Below, piece after piece: positions 1 through 7,064 of a stretch of DNA of 9,826 nt (its first letter is position 1; every line of letters starts with the position of its first letter). The DNA comes from an uncultured Clostridia bacterium (lineage in GTDB: Bacteria > Bacillota > Clostridia > Christensenellales > Aristaeellaceae). The notes beneath the pieces are model-generated. The model was given only the letters and a program-made list of their open reading frames with translations, did not search any database and was not told the origin of the DNA. A program made the position numbers and the translations under genes. The DNA lies in contig CAKUAV010000116.1 of assembly GCA_934636425.1 (NCBI GenBank), positions 1-9,826 of the forward strand. Direction: 5' to 3'.

Positions 1-1
1 G

Positions 2-2878
2 GCGCTTGGCGACGCGGCGGCGCTGGCGGAGGACGCGCTCACATTCTGTCAGGGCAGCGATTTCCTCTCTCCGTATCTCAAGGCGGCGAAGGCCGACTGC
101 GAGCTGGTGGACGCGCTTTTGAAAATGGACTACGAGCCGCTGCGCGTCGCGCTGGAAAAGCCGGCGTTCACGCGCCTTGCGACGATCAGGGGCGCGAGCG
201 ACGATCCCGACGCGACGTATTACCGCACAATGCGCGACGAGTTCAAAAAGGCCGTCGCAAAGGCGGGCGACCGGCTGCCTCTGCCGCTTGAGGACGCGAT
301 CGAGGATCTGCCCGCATCGGCGGCGGAGGTGCGCGCGCTGCGCTCGATCGTCACGCGGCTGGACGAGGAATACACGCGCCTGAAGGATGAGCGCTCGATA
401 CTCACATTCGGCGATCTGGAGCGGCGCACGCTCAGGGCGCTGGAGGACGATTCCGTGGCGCAGGCGCTGCGCGACAAGTTCACGCACATATTTGTCGACG
501 AATATCAGGATGTGTCCGACATTCAGGAGGCGATCCTGACGCGCATCGCCCGGGAGGACAATCTGTTCTTCGTGGGCGACGTCAAGCAGAGCATATACCG
601 CTTCCGCAGCGCCGAGCCGACGCTGTTCCAGAGCCGCTATGAGCGCTATGGCCGCGGCGAGGGCGGTCGGCTTGTGCTGCTCAACAACAACTTCCGCTCC
701 CGCGCGAGCATACTGAATTTCACAAACGCCGTGTTCGCGCGCGCCATGCAGGGCGGGCCGAGCGAGATCGTCTATGACGAAAGGGCGTATCTGCGCTGCG
801 GCGCGGCCTATCAGGGCGAGGATGCGCCGGTCGAGCTGACGCTGATCGCGCCCGACGACGAGGGCGATTCGGAACCGCCGGAGGAGGGCGAGGGCGGCGA
901 GGCGATGCGGCTGATCCTCGACATGAAGGACGCGGAGGTCGAGGCGCTGGTCGCGGCCAGGCGCATACGCGCGCTGCTGGGCACGCCCACATACGACGTC
1001 AAGGCCGGCGCGTTTCGGCCGCTTCGCTGCCGCGATTTCGTGATACTGATTCGTCAGGCGCGCGATGTGGCCGCGCAGATTCTCGCCGTGCTCAAGCGCG
1101 AGGGCATACCGGCCTATGCCGACGTGTCGGGCGGCTATCTGGACGTGGTCGAGGTGCGCGTGGCCGTGGCGCTGCTCACGCTGATCGAAAACAGGCGGCG
1201 CGACGTGGAGTGGATCGCGGTGCTGCGCTCTCCCGCAATGGGGCTGAGCAGCGAGGAGCTGTCCCGGCTGCGCGTGAAGCATCCCGGCGGCGGCTACTGC
1301 GACGCGGTGGGCGCGTACGCCGATCAGGAGGACGACGAGCTGGCGCACAGGCTGCGGGCGATGCGCGCGCATCTGGACGAATGGCGCGCCCGTTCGCGCG
1401 TGACGCCGCTGCCTTCGTTCATATTCGATGTGCTGCGCGAATCGAATCTCTACGCCTGCGTGGGCGCGATGCCCGGCGGCGCGCAGCGTCAGGCCAATCT
1501 GGACATACTCTGCGACCGCGCGGCGGCCTATGAATCGGCGCAGACGGGCGGCCTGACCGGCTTTCTCAACCATCTGGAGCAGATGAGCGTCTCGCGCGAG
1601 GACATGGGCGAGGCGCACGTTCTGGGCGAAAACGACGACGTCGTGCGCATCATGACCGTCCACAAGAGCAAGGGGCTCGAGTTCCCCGTTGTGCTGGGGC
1701 TTATGACCGGGCGGCCGTTCAACACGCGTTCCTCCCGCGCGGAGCTGCTGATGCACCGCGAAACCGGCGTGGGGCTCAAGCACATCGACAACCGGCTGGT
1801 GTCCAGGCGCGACGTGCTGCCCCGGCTGGCCGCGGCGCAGAAGCAGCTCAGCGAGGGCATAGCCGAGGAGATGCGCATACTCTACGTCCTGCTCACCCGC
1901 GCCAAGGATCGGCTGATACTCACCGGCGCAAGCGCGCACATGGAAAAGCAGCTGCGCCGGGGACGGCTGGCCGTCAGGCGCGCACTGACGCCCTCGAACT
2001 GGCTGGACATACTGCTGCCCGCCGTGATGACCATGCCGGGCGGCGAAGCGCTGGGAGCCGGCGCGCCGCTCGTCGATTCGGGCGCGCGCGTGAGCGTCAG
2101 CGTGATTACGCGCGCATCGCTCTCCGCCTGCGAGGGCGAAGAGGCGCAGAAGGTGGACGCGCTGTTCGATGAAGCGGCGGCCGCCGAGCCGGATGAAAGC
2201 ATGCTGCGCGCCTACCGCTGGCGCTATCCCCACGAGGGCGATGTGCTTGTGCCCATGAAGCTGACCGCATCGGGCGTGAAGCGCGAGCTGGACGGCCCGG
2301 CGCACCCGCCCGAGCTGCTCGACAGGCCGGCGTTCCTCTCTGAGGACGCGGACGCCATGACCGGCGCGGAACGCGGCACGGCGGCGCACACGGCGCTGCA
2401 AAAGCTCGATCTGACCGCGCTGAAGGCGCTGGAGGGCGACGCGCTTCACGCGGAGATCGTGCGCCAGCTCAACCATATGGCCGAGACGGGCGCGCTCACG
2501 CCGGCCATGCGCGACGTCGTCCGGCCGAGGATGCTGGCATCGTTCTTCATGGACGGGCCGGGCGCGTGGCTGCTGAAGGCGGACACGGCGCGCCGCGAGT
2601 GGATGTTCACGCTCAAAATGAGCGCGCGGGAAGCGCTGGGCGCGGACAGCGACGAATATGTGCTGGTGCAGGGCTCGATCGACTGCTGCTTTGTCGAGGA
2701 TGAGCAGTGGGTGCTGCTCGACTACAAGACCGACCGCACCGACGATGAGGAAGAGCTCAGGCGGCGCTATGAGCCACAGCTGCGCCTGTACGCGCGCGCG
2801 CTGGAAACGCTGACCGGCCGTCCGGTGAAGGAGACGCTGATCTGCCTTTTGCGCGCGGGACGGACGATTGCGCTGTGA
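2..2878 (+). CDS. addA: ATP-dependent helicase/nuclease subunit A, 5'-truncated by window edge
   Basis: AddA is the UvrD/RecB-like (SF1A) helicase-nuclease subunit of AddAB, which resects DNA double-strand ends and prepares them for RecA. The frame is open from base 2 with no start, so the N-terminus with Walker A lies upstream. Judged from the usual position of the DEYQD box, about 240 residues are missing; 958 are visible. Visible helicase motifs in order are the Walker B box FVDEYQD (from base 491), VGDVKQSIYRFR (near 572), NNFRSR (near 690), VHKSKGLEFP (near 1655) and LYVLLTRAKDRL (near 1880). The C-terminal RecB-type nuclease domain shows RGTAAHTALQ (near 2370), QGSID (near 2669) and the catalytic DYKTD at 2720-2734, followed by QLRLYARAL. 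The nuclease therefore looks intact. The end matches the normal AddA C-terminus. addB would be expected just upstream, outside the window. Identification rests on motif recognition and is very secure. Confidence 0.96.
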   Translation, partial: ALGDAAALAEDALTFCQGSDFLSPYLKAAKADCELVDALLKMDYEPLRVALEKPAFTRLATIRGASDDPDATYYRTMRDEFKKAVAKAGDRLPLPLEDAIEDLPASAAEVRALRSIVTRLDEEYTRLKDERSILTFGDLERRTLRALEDDSVAQALRDKFTHIFVDEYQDVSDIQEAILTRIAREDNLFFVGDVKQSIYRFRSAEPTLFQSRYERYGRGEGGRLVLLNNNFRSRASILNFTNAVFARAMQGGPSEIVYDERAYLRCGAAYQGEDAPVELTLIAPDDEGDSEPPEEGEGGEAMRLILDMKDAEVEALVAARRIRALLGTPTYDVKAGAFRPLRCRDFVILIRQARDVAAQILAVLKREGIPAYADVSGGYLDVVEVRVAVALLTLIENRRRDVEWIAVLRSPAMGLSSEELSRLRVKHPGGGYCDAVGAYADQEDDELAHRLRAMRAHLDEWRARSRVTPLPSFIFDVLRESNLYACVGAMPGGAQRQANLDILCDRAAAYESAQTGGLTGFLNHLEQMSVSREDMGEAHVLGENDDVVRIMTVHKSKGLEFPVVLGLMTGRPFNTRSSRAELLMHRETGVGLKHIDNRLVSRRDVLPRLAAAQKQLSEGIAEEMRILYVLLTRAKDRLILTGASAHMEKQLRRGRLAVRRALTPSNWLDILLPAVMTMPGGEALGAGAPLVDSGARVSVSVITRASLSACEGEEAQKVDALFDEAAAAEPDESMLRAYRWRYPHEGDVLVPMKLTASGVKRELDGPAHPPELLDRPAFLSEDADAMTGAERGTAAHTALQKLDLTALKALEGDALHAEIVRQLNHMAETGALTPAMRDVVRPRMLASFFMDGPGAWLLKADTARREWMFTLKMSAREALGADSDEYVLVQGSIDCCFVEDEQWVLLDYKTDRTDDEEELRRRYEPQLRLYARALETLTGRPVKETLICLLRAGRTIAL

Positions 2879-3184
2879 GCGGCGTTGGCTGCCAAGGATG
2901 CGCGCGGGAATGGCGCGGGGGCGTTCCAGTCATGCCGTGCCTGAAAGTCTCTGTCGGGCGGCGTGGGACTGCGTTTCGAAAATTGCGGAGGATGTAATGC
3001 GGCGCGTTTTGGCCGCCGATCCTTTGCGCTTTTTCCCGAAGCTGAAGCGGGTGAGAATTCGAGCGCCGCGCCCTTTGACGAGCCTGCCTGAATTTGCCGC
3101 CGTCCCGTTTCGCGGGACGCGCCGGAGCGTTTCTCCGATGAAGCGCGGACATTGGACAAATATTTTGCTTGGAGGAAACGGGCT
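2879..3184. other. Non-coding gap and leader between addA and the TIM-barrel gene
   Basis: No recognisable gene lies in these 306 bases. Codon usage and composition differ from the neighbours, with more T-rich words and frequent stops. I see no convincing promoter (TTGACG at 3075-3080 lacks a -10 at proper spacing) and no strong terminator after addA. A 63-codon frame from ATG 2997 has a GGAGG box at 2987-2991 with 5-base spacing, and its TGA (3186-3188) overlaps the next gene's ATG. Its product would be very basic, with low-complexity character and no known motif, so I do not call it a gene. Two short hairpins sit at 3101-3119 and 3123-3137. The stretch may be an untranslated leader, a decayed segment or a dispersed intergenic repeat; one copy cannot decide. 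Confidence 0.5.
3101..3137 (+). repeat. Two adjacent small hairpins upstream of the TIM-barrel gene
   Basis: CGTCCCG at 3101-3107 pairs perfectly with CGGGACG at 3113-3119 around a 5-base loop (TTTCG). Three bases later CGGAG at 3123-3127 pairs with CTCCG at 3133-3137 around CGTTT. No T-tract follows either, so they are not classic intrinsic terminators. They lie about 34 bases before the ribosome binding site of the next gene and could be leader RNA structure or part of an intergenic repeat. Function unknown. Confidence 0.45.
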
Positions 3185-4036
3185 ATGATAGGAACCTCAC
3201 TGCCGCTGGGCGTGCTGACGCAGAATCCGGCCTGCGAGGCGGACAGGCGGCTGCTGGACGACTACGGCGGCATAAGGGCGCTGCTGGCCGCCTTCAGGGC
3301 GATGGGCGTGGGCGCGGTGGAGCTGCGCAGCGTCAAATCGCACGCGGACGCGAATATGCTGGCGGCCTGCGCGCGCGCCGTGCTGGACGCGGATCTGGCC
3401 GTGACGATACACGCCGCGCTGGACGAACTGCCGGCTGAAGCGTTCTTTGAGAACCTGCGCCCCGCGCTCGATCTGCTGCCCGAAAATCATCCCATCGTGC
3501 CGCTGACCGTTCACTCCATGAAAACGGGCGACGAGGTGCGCGACCGCGCCGCCACGGTGCGCCTGCTCTCGGCGTGGGGGCGCTTCGCCGGGGCGCGCCG
3601 TCTGCCGGTCAAACTGGCGCTCGAAAACAACCGCATACACAGAAGCGGCCTGTCGATCGTCGACTGCGACGGCGTGATTTCCACGGTGCGCGAGGTGGGG
3701 CTTGAAAATGTGGGCGTGTGCTTTGACTTCGGGCATCTGTACTCGAATTTTGTGAGCTATCCCGAGTGTACGCCCTATCTGCCGGGCGACGATTTTCTGC
3801 GCGCGGCGATTCACACCCACATTCACGCGCTGGCGCACACCACGCACTATCCGCTCAGCGCGGGACGGCTGCCGCTCGAGGATTACATTCGACAGCTGCG
3901 CCGCTGCGGCTATCGGGGGATATACAATCTCGAATTGGAGTGCGGCCGCTTCTGGAAGGCGGTCGATCCGCGCGAGGCGTTTGAAAGCTCGATCGCGTTT
4001 CTCGGAAACTGTCTGGCGCAATGCGGGGAGGAATAG
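3185..4036 (+). CDS. Sugar phosphate isomerase/epimerase-like TIM-barrel protein
   Basis: The 283-residue product looks like the AP endonuclease 2/xylose-isomerase-like TIM-barrel superfamily, in which divalent metal is held at the barrel mouth by Glu, Asp and His. Candidate ligands and active-site residues in strand-end positions are E46 (AVELR), H76 (VTIHAA), H110 (VHS), E147 (LALENN), D181 and H184 (CFDFGH), H210/H212/H214 (HTHIHA) and E250/E252 (NLELE). This order is typical of the superfamily. No signal peptide is seen, so it should be cytoplasmic. Start choice: ATG 3185 has GGAGG at 3171-3175 with 9-base spacing; an in-frame TTG at 3152 lies upstream of that box and is unlikely. The next gene begins 3 bases after its stop, so the two are almost certainly co-translated. 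The superfamily also covers endonuclease IV-like and inosose-metabolising enzymes. The exact substrate cannot be read from the sequence. Confidence 0.85.
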   Translation: MIGTSLPLGVLTQNPACEADRRLLDDYGGIRALLAAFRAMGVGAVELRSVKSHADANMLAACARAVLDADLAVTIHAALDELPAEAFFENLRPALDLLPENHPIVPLTVHSMKTGDEVRDRAATVRLLSAWGRFAGARRLPVKLALENNRIHRSGLSIVDCDGVISTVREVGLENVGVCFDFGHLYSNFVSYPECTPYLPGDDFLRAAIHTHIHALAHTTHYPLSAGRLPLEDYIRQLRRCGYRGIYNLELECGRFWKAVDPREAFESSIAFLGNCLAQCGEE

Positions 4037-4039
4037 GCC

Positions 4040-4873
4040 ATGACGCGCGAGGAAAACGTCAGGCAGGCCGTACTGAGGCGCTATGCCGAGCGCTGCGGGG
4101 AGATTTTCGGCGACATTGAGAGGGGCATAGCCCGGACGGACGACGCGTTCTGGCTGACGGGCGCATCCGGCTATATATTCTCGACCGGCGGCGTGCGCTG
4201 GGCGGTCGATCCGGCGTTCAGCACGCCGCGCGATCATTCGTCGCTGCGCGCGCTGGGCGAGGAGCGCGCCCGGGCGCTGTTGTCCACAATGCGCTTCATG
4301 CTGCTCACACACAGCCATGCCGATCATTTCGATCCCGAGGTCATGCGGCTGTGCCCGGATGTGGAATGGATCGTGCCGCGCCACCTCGAAGCGGCGATGC
4401 CCGAGGGCTGCCGAAAGACTGTGATCGACGATCACGACGCGCTCGAGCGCGATGGGATCGTCATACGCGCCTTTTCCGGCTTTCATTATGACGCGGGCAC
4501 GGCGCTCGGCGTGCCGGAAACCGGCTATCTGGTCGAGACGGGCGCGCACCGCATACTCATGCCCGCCGACGTGCGCGATTACGGCGGGCGGCTGCCGGAC
4601 ATGGGGCGCGCGACGCATCTGTTCATGCACGTCTGGCTGGGGCGCGCCAATGCGCTGAACTACCCCTGCGGCGATTATCCCGATCGGCTCGCCGATTTCG
4701 CGCTGTCCGTCCATCCCGAAAAGATCTATCTGACGCATCTCATGGAGGCGGCGCGCGATGCGCGGGATCTGTGGACGTACGCTCACGCCGGCCTTGTGAT
4801 GGACGCGCTGCTGGCGCGCGATCCGGCCTGCGATGTGTCCATGCCGCTGCCCGGAAAGACGCAGAGGCTGTGA
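4040..4873 (+). CDS. Metallo-beta-lactamase-fold hydrolase, UlaG-like
   Basis: The 277-residue product carries the metallo-beta-lactamase signature THSHADH, with H91, H93, D95 and H96 as metal ligands of a two-metal site. H149 (GFHYDAG), D177 (MPADVRD) and H233 (YLTHLME) are the probable remaining ligands, and D57 (AVDPAF) is the usual early Asp of this fold. The arrangement resembles the UlaG/YcjY-like branch that includes L-ascorbate-6-phosphate lactonase, but I cannot assign a substrate. No signal peptide or membrane segment is present, so it is probably cytoplasmic. About 35 N-terminal residues precede the fold. GGGGAGGA at 4025-4032 overlaps the end of the upstream gene and lies 7 bases before the ATG, which suggests translational coupling to the TIM-barrel gene and a shared pathway. 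No hairpin terminator is evident after the stop. Confidence 0.85.
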   Translation: MTREENVRQAVLRRYAERCGEIFGDIERGIARTDDAFWLTGASGYIFSTGGVRWAVDPAFSTPRDHSSLRALGEERARALLSTMRFMLLTHSHADHFDPEVMRLCPDVEWIVPRHLEAAMPEGCRKTVIDDHDALERDGIVIRAFSGFHYDAGTALGVPETGYLVETGAHRILMPADVRDYGGRLPDMGRATHLFMHVWLGRANALNYPCGDYPDRLADFALSVHPEKIYLTHLMEAARDARDLWTYAHAGLVMDALLARDPACDVSMPLPGKTQRL

Positions 4874-4911
4874 GTCCTCCTCAAAAAAACGTGATGGTAA
4901 CACGGGCAGAC

Positions 4912-4941
4912 TTGACAGAGAACATGCTTCGCCGCTAAAAT
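4912..4941 (+). promoter_or_regulatory. Near-consensus sigma-A promoter for typA
   Basis: A perfect -35 box TTGACA (4912-4917) and a -10 box TAAAAT (4936-4941) are separated by 18 bases, in the only A/T-rich patch around. Transcription would begin near 4948, leaving a leader of about 40 bases before typA. This is one of the best promoter matches in the window and implies strong, mostly constitutive transcription. Confidence 0.8.
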
Positions 4942-4987
4942 AATTAGGTTATTGAAGCAATCTAGATAGGCGAAGGAGTCTTTGACT

Positions 4988-6814
4988 TTGACTGTGAAAA
5001 GAGAAGATCTCAGAAATATAGCCATCATCGCGCACGTCGATCATGGCAAGACCACGCTGGTTGACGAAATGCTCAAGCAGGGCGGCGTTTTCCGCGAAAA
5101 TCAGCAGGTGGCCGATCGCGTGATGGACTCCAACGATCTGGAGCGCGAGCGCGGCATCACCATACTGTCCAAGAACACCGCCGTTCACTATAAGGGCGTC
5201 AAGATCAACATCGTCGACACCCCCGGCCACGCCGATTTCTCCGGCGAGGTCGAGCGCGTGCTGAAGATGGTCAACGGCGTGCTGCTGCTGGTCGATTCCT
5301 TTGAAGGCCCCATGCCGCAGACCCGCTTCGTGCTCAAAAAGGCGCTGGAGCTGAATCTGCCGGTCATCATCGTGGTCAACAAGATGGATCGCCCGGACGC
5401 GCGCTGCGCCGAGGTTGTGGACGAAACGCTGGAGCTGCTGCTGGAGCTGGACGCCACCGACGAGCAGCTGGACAGCCCCATCGTGTTCGCGTCCGGCCGC
5501 GCCGGCACATCCACGCTGGACTGGCAGCATCCCACGCCCGACCTGAGGCCGCTGTTCGACACAATACTCGAGCATATTCCCGCCCCCGAGGGCGACGTGG
5601 ACGCGCCGGCGCAGCTGCTGGTGTCTACGATCGACTATAACGACTATGTGGGCCGCATTGGCGTGGGTCGCATCGAGCGCGGCACGTTCAAGACCGGCCA
5701 GATGGCCGTGCGCTGCGTCTATGGCGAGAAGGACGTGGAGGCCCCCACGCGCCTGACCGGCCTGTTCTGCTTCGACGGCCTCAAGCGCGTGCCGGTTGAG
5801 GAAGCCAAGATGGGCGACATCGTGGCCGTGACCGGCTTTGAGGACATCATGATCGGCGACACCATCTGCGCGCCCTCCACGCCCGAGCCGCTGCCCTTCC
5901 TGAAGATTTCCGATCCGACCGTCGCCATGACGTTCTGCGTCAACGACAGCCCGTTCGCCGGCACCGAGGGACAGTACGTCACCTCACGCCACCTGCGCGC
6001 GCGCCTGTTCAAGGAAATGCAGACCGACGTGTCGCTGCGCGTCGAGGACACCGAGAGCACCGACGCGTTCCGCGTGTCCGGCCGCGGCGAGCTGCACCTG
6101 TCGATACTCATCGAGACCATGCGCCGTCAGGGCTACGAGTTCCAGGTGACCAAGCCGGTCGTGCTGTTCAAGGAGATCGACGGCCAGAAGTGCGAGCCTA
6201 TGGAGAAGGTGGTCTGCGACGTGCCCAGCGAATACGCGGGCAGCGTCATCGACAAGCTGGGTCGCCGCCGCGGCACGCTGGTGAGCATGAGCGGCCAGGA
6301 TCGCGTGCGTCTGGAGTTCCTGATCCCCTCGCGCGGCCTGTTCGGCTATCGCTCCGAGTTCATGACCGACACCCGCGGCGAGGGCGTTATGAACGCCATA
6401 TTCGACAGCTACGAGCCGTATAAGGGCGACATTCCGACCCGCGTCTGCGGCTCCCTCGTCGCCTTTGAGACCGGCGAGACCACCAGCTACGCCATGTTCG
6501 ACATTCAGGAGCGCGGCCTTCTGTTCGTCTATCCGCAGACCAAGGTGTACGCGGGCATGATCGTCGGCCGCAACAGCCGCCCCGGCGACATCGACGTGAA
6601 CGTCTGCAAGAAGAAGCACCTGACCTCCATACGCAACGCCGCCGGCGCAGAGGAAGCGCTCAAGATCACCAATGTGCGCATTCCCACGCTGGAGGAGGCC
6701 ATGGAGTTCATCGACGAGGACGAGCTGGTTGAAATCACGCCCAAGTCCGTGCGTATGCGCAAGCGCGAGCTGAACTGCGAGAAGCGCAAGAAGGCGCTCG
6801 CCCGGCTGAAGTAA
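4988..6814 (+). CDS. typA: Translational GTPase TypA/BipA
   Basis: TypA (BipA) is an EF-G-like GTPase that binds the ribosome and helps large-subunit assembly and growth under stress such as cold. The 608 residues match the usual length of about 605-615. GTP-binding motifs are AHVDHGKT (15-22), switch I RERGITI (53-59), DTPGH (77-81) and NKMD (131-134). Downstream come the beta-barrel domain II, the EF-G III/V-like domains (including RGLFGYRSEF) and the TypA-specific C-terminal domain rich in Lys/Arg. AAGGAG at 4973-4978 lies 9 bases before TTG 4988, the start chosen. TTG 4982 (3 bases away) and GTG 4994 (15 bases) are in frame but less well spaced; homologues usually begin close to the KREDLRN segment, which fits any of the three. 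The gene is monocistronic, with its own promoter and a hairpin terminator. Confidence 0.97.
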   Translation: MTVKREDLRNIAIIAHVDHGKTTLVDEMLKQGGVFRENQQVADRVMDSNDLERERGITILSKNTAVHYKGVKINIVDTPGHADFSGEVERVLKMVNGVLLLVDSFEGPMPQTRFVLKKALELNLPVIIVVNKMDRPDARCAEVVDETLELLLELDATDEQLDSPIVFASGRAGTSTLDWQHPTPDLRPLFDTILEHIPAPEGDVDAPAQLLVSTIDYNDYVGRIGVGRIERGTFKTGQMAVRCVYGEKDVEAPTRLTGLFCFDGLKRVPVEEAKMGDIVAVTGFEDIMIGDTICAPSTPEPLPFLKISDPTVAMTFCVNDSPFAGTEGQYVTSRHLRARLFKEMQTDVSLRVEDTESTDAFRVSGRGELHLSILIETMRRQGYEFQVTKPVVLFKEIDGQKCEPMEKVVCDVPSEYAGSVIDKLGRRRGTLVSMSGQDRVRLEFLIPSRGLFGYRSEFMTDTRGEGVMNAIFDSYEPYKGDIPTRVCGSLVAFETGETTSYAMFDIQERGLLFVYPQTKVYAGMIVGRNSRPGDIDVNVCKKKHLTSIRNAAGAEEALKITNVRIPTLEEAMEFIDEDELVEITPKSVRMRKRELNCEKRKKALARLK

Positions 6815-6827
6815 ACGATATTTTCCC

Positions 6828-6870
6828 GGCGGACAGGGGGCTGATATTCGGCTCTCCGTCCGCCCTTTTT
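6828..6870 (+). terminator. Intrinsic terminator of typA
   Basis: GGCGGAC (6828-6834) pairs perfectly with GTCCGCC (6858-6864). The inner GGGG and CTCC bases can add further pairs past a bulged A. The stem is followed by C and five T (6866-6870). It begins 14 bases after the typA stop and should end the transcript before recF. Confidence 0.85.
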
Positions 6871-7064
6871 GCGGGCTGAGCGCGCTAAAAAAGAGAACGG
6901 CTCGAGGGCGTGCGGCCTTTTCGCCCGGACAGGGCGCTGCAGGTCTGGCGGCGACGAACGGACGCTGGCGCAGCGCCGGCGGAAAAGAGCCGTCCTCGAG
7001 ACGCCGGGAAATTTGAGACGCGCCGCAGATGCGCCGCGCGAAAACGACAGCGAGGGACACTGAT
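6871..7064 (+). other. Leader region upstream of recF with crossing inverted repeats
   Basis: These 194 bases between the typA terminator and recF hold no recognisable gene. No good promoter is visible, although one is expected because typA ends at a terminator; TAAAAA at 6886-6891 has no -35 at proper distance. Two inverted repeats share bases: ACGGCTC (6897-6903) with GAGCCGT (6987-6993), and CTCGAGG (6901-6907) with CCTCGAG (6994-7000). They cannot form together. GGCGC/GCGCC at 6967-6977 is a further small palindrome between the arms. Whether this regulates recF is unknown. Confidence 0.4.

Noticed and set aside
1210..1533. 107-codon + strand frame inside addA
   Set aside because: It is out of frame with addA, which carries continuous conserved helicase sequence here, and its product is Arg/Gly/Ala-rich without motifs.
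3152..3184. Upstream TTG start for the TIM-barrel gene
   Set aside because: The GGAGG box at 3171-3175 would fall inside the coding region, and the TIM-barrel sequence begins naturally at ATG 3185.
3197..4903. 568-codon open frame on the - strand
   Set aside because: It lies opposite two clearly functional metal-enzyme genes, its product has no recognisable motif and is rich in Arg/His/Ala/Gln as expected of the antisense of GC-rich codons.
4982..5022. TTGACT hexamers as -35 boxes inside typA
   Set aside because: The nearest -10-like TATAGC is 23 bases from the second hexamer, too far, and a far better promoter lies upstream.
6967..6977. GGCGC/GCGCC palindrome in the recF leader as a terminator or operator
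   Set aside because: There is almost no loop and no T-tract, and short GC palindromes are expected at this base composition.
7029..7064. Upstream ATG start for recF
   Set aside because: It adds 12 residues before the typical RecF N-terminus, and GAGGG at 7052-7056 is placed for ATG 7065.
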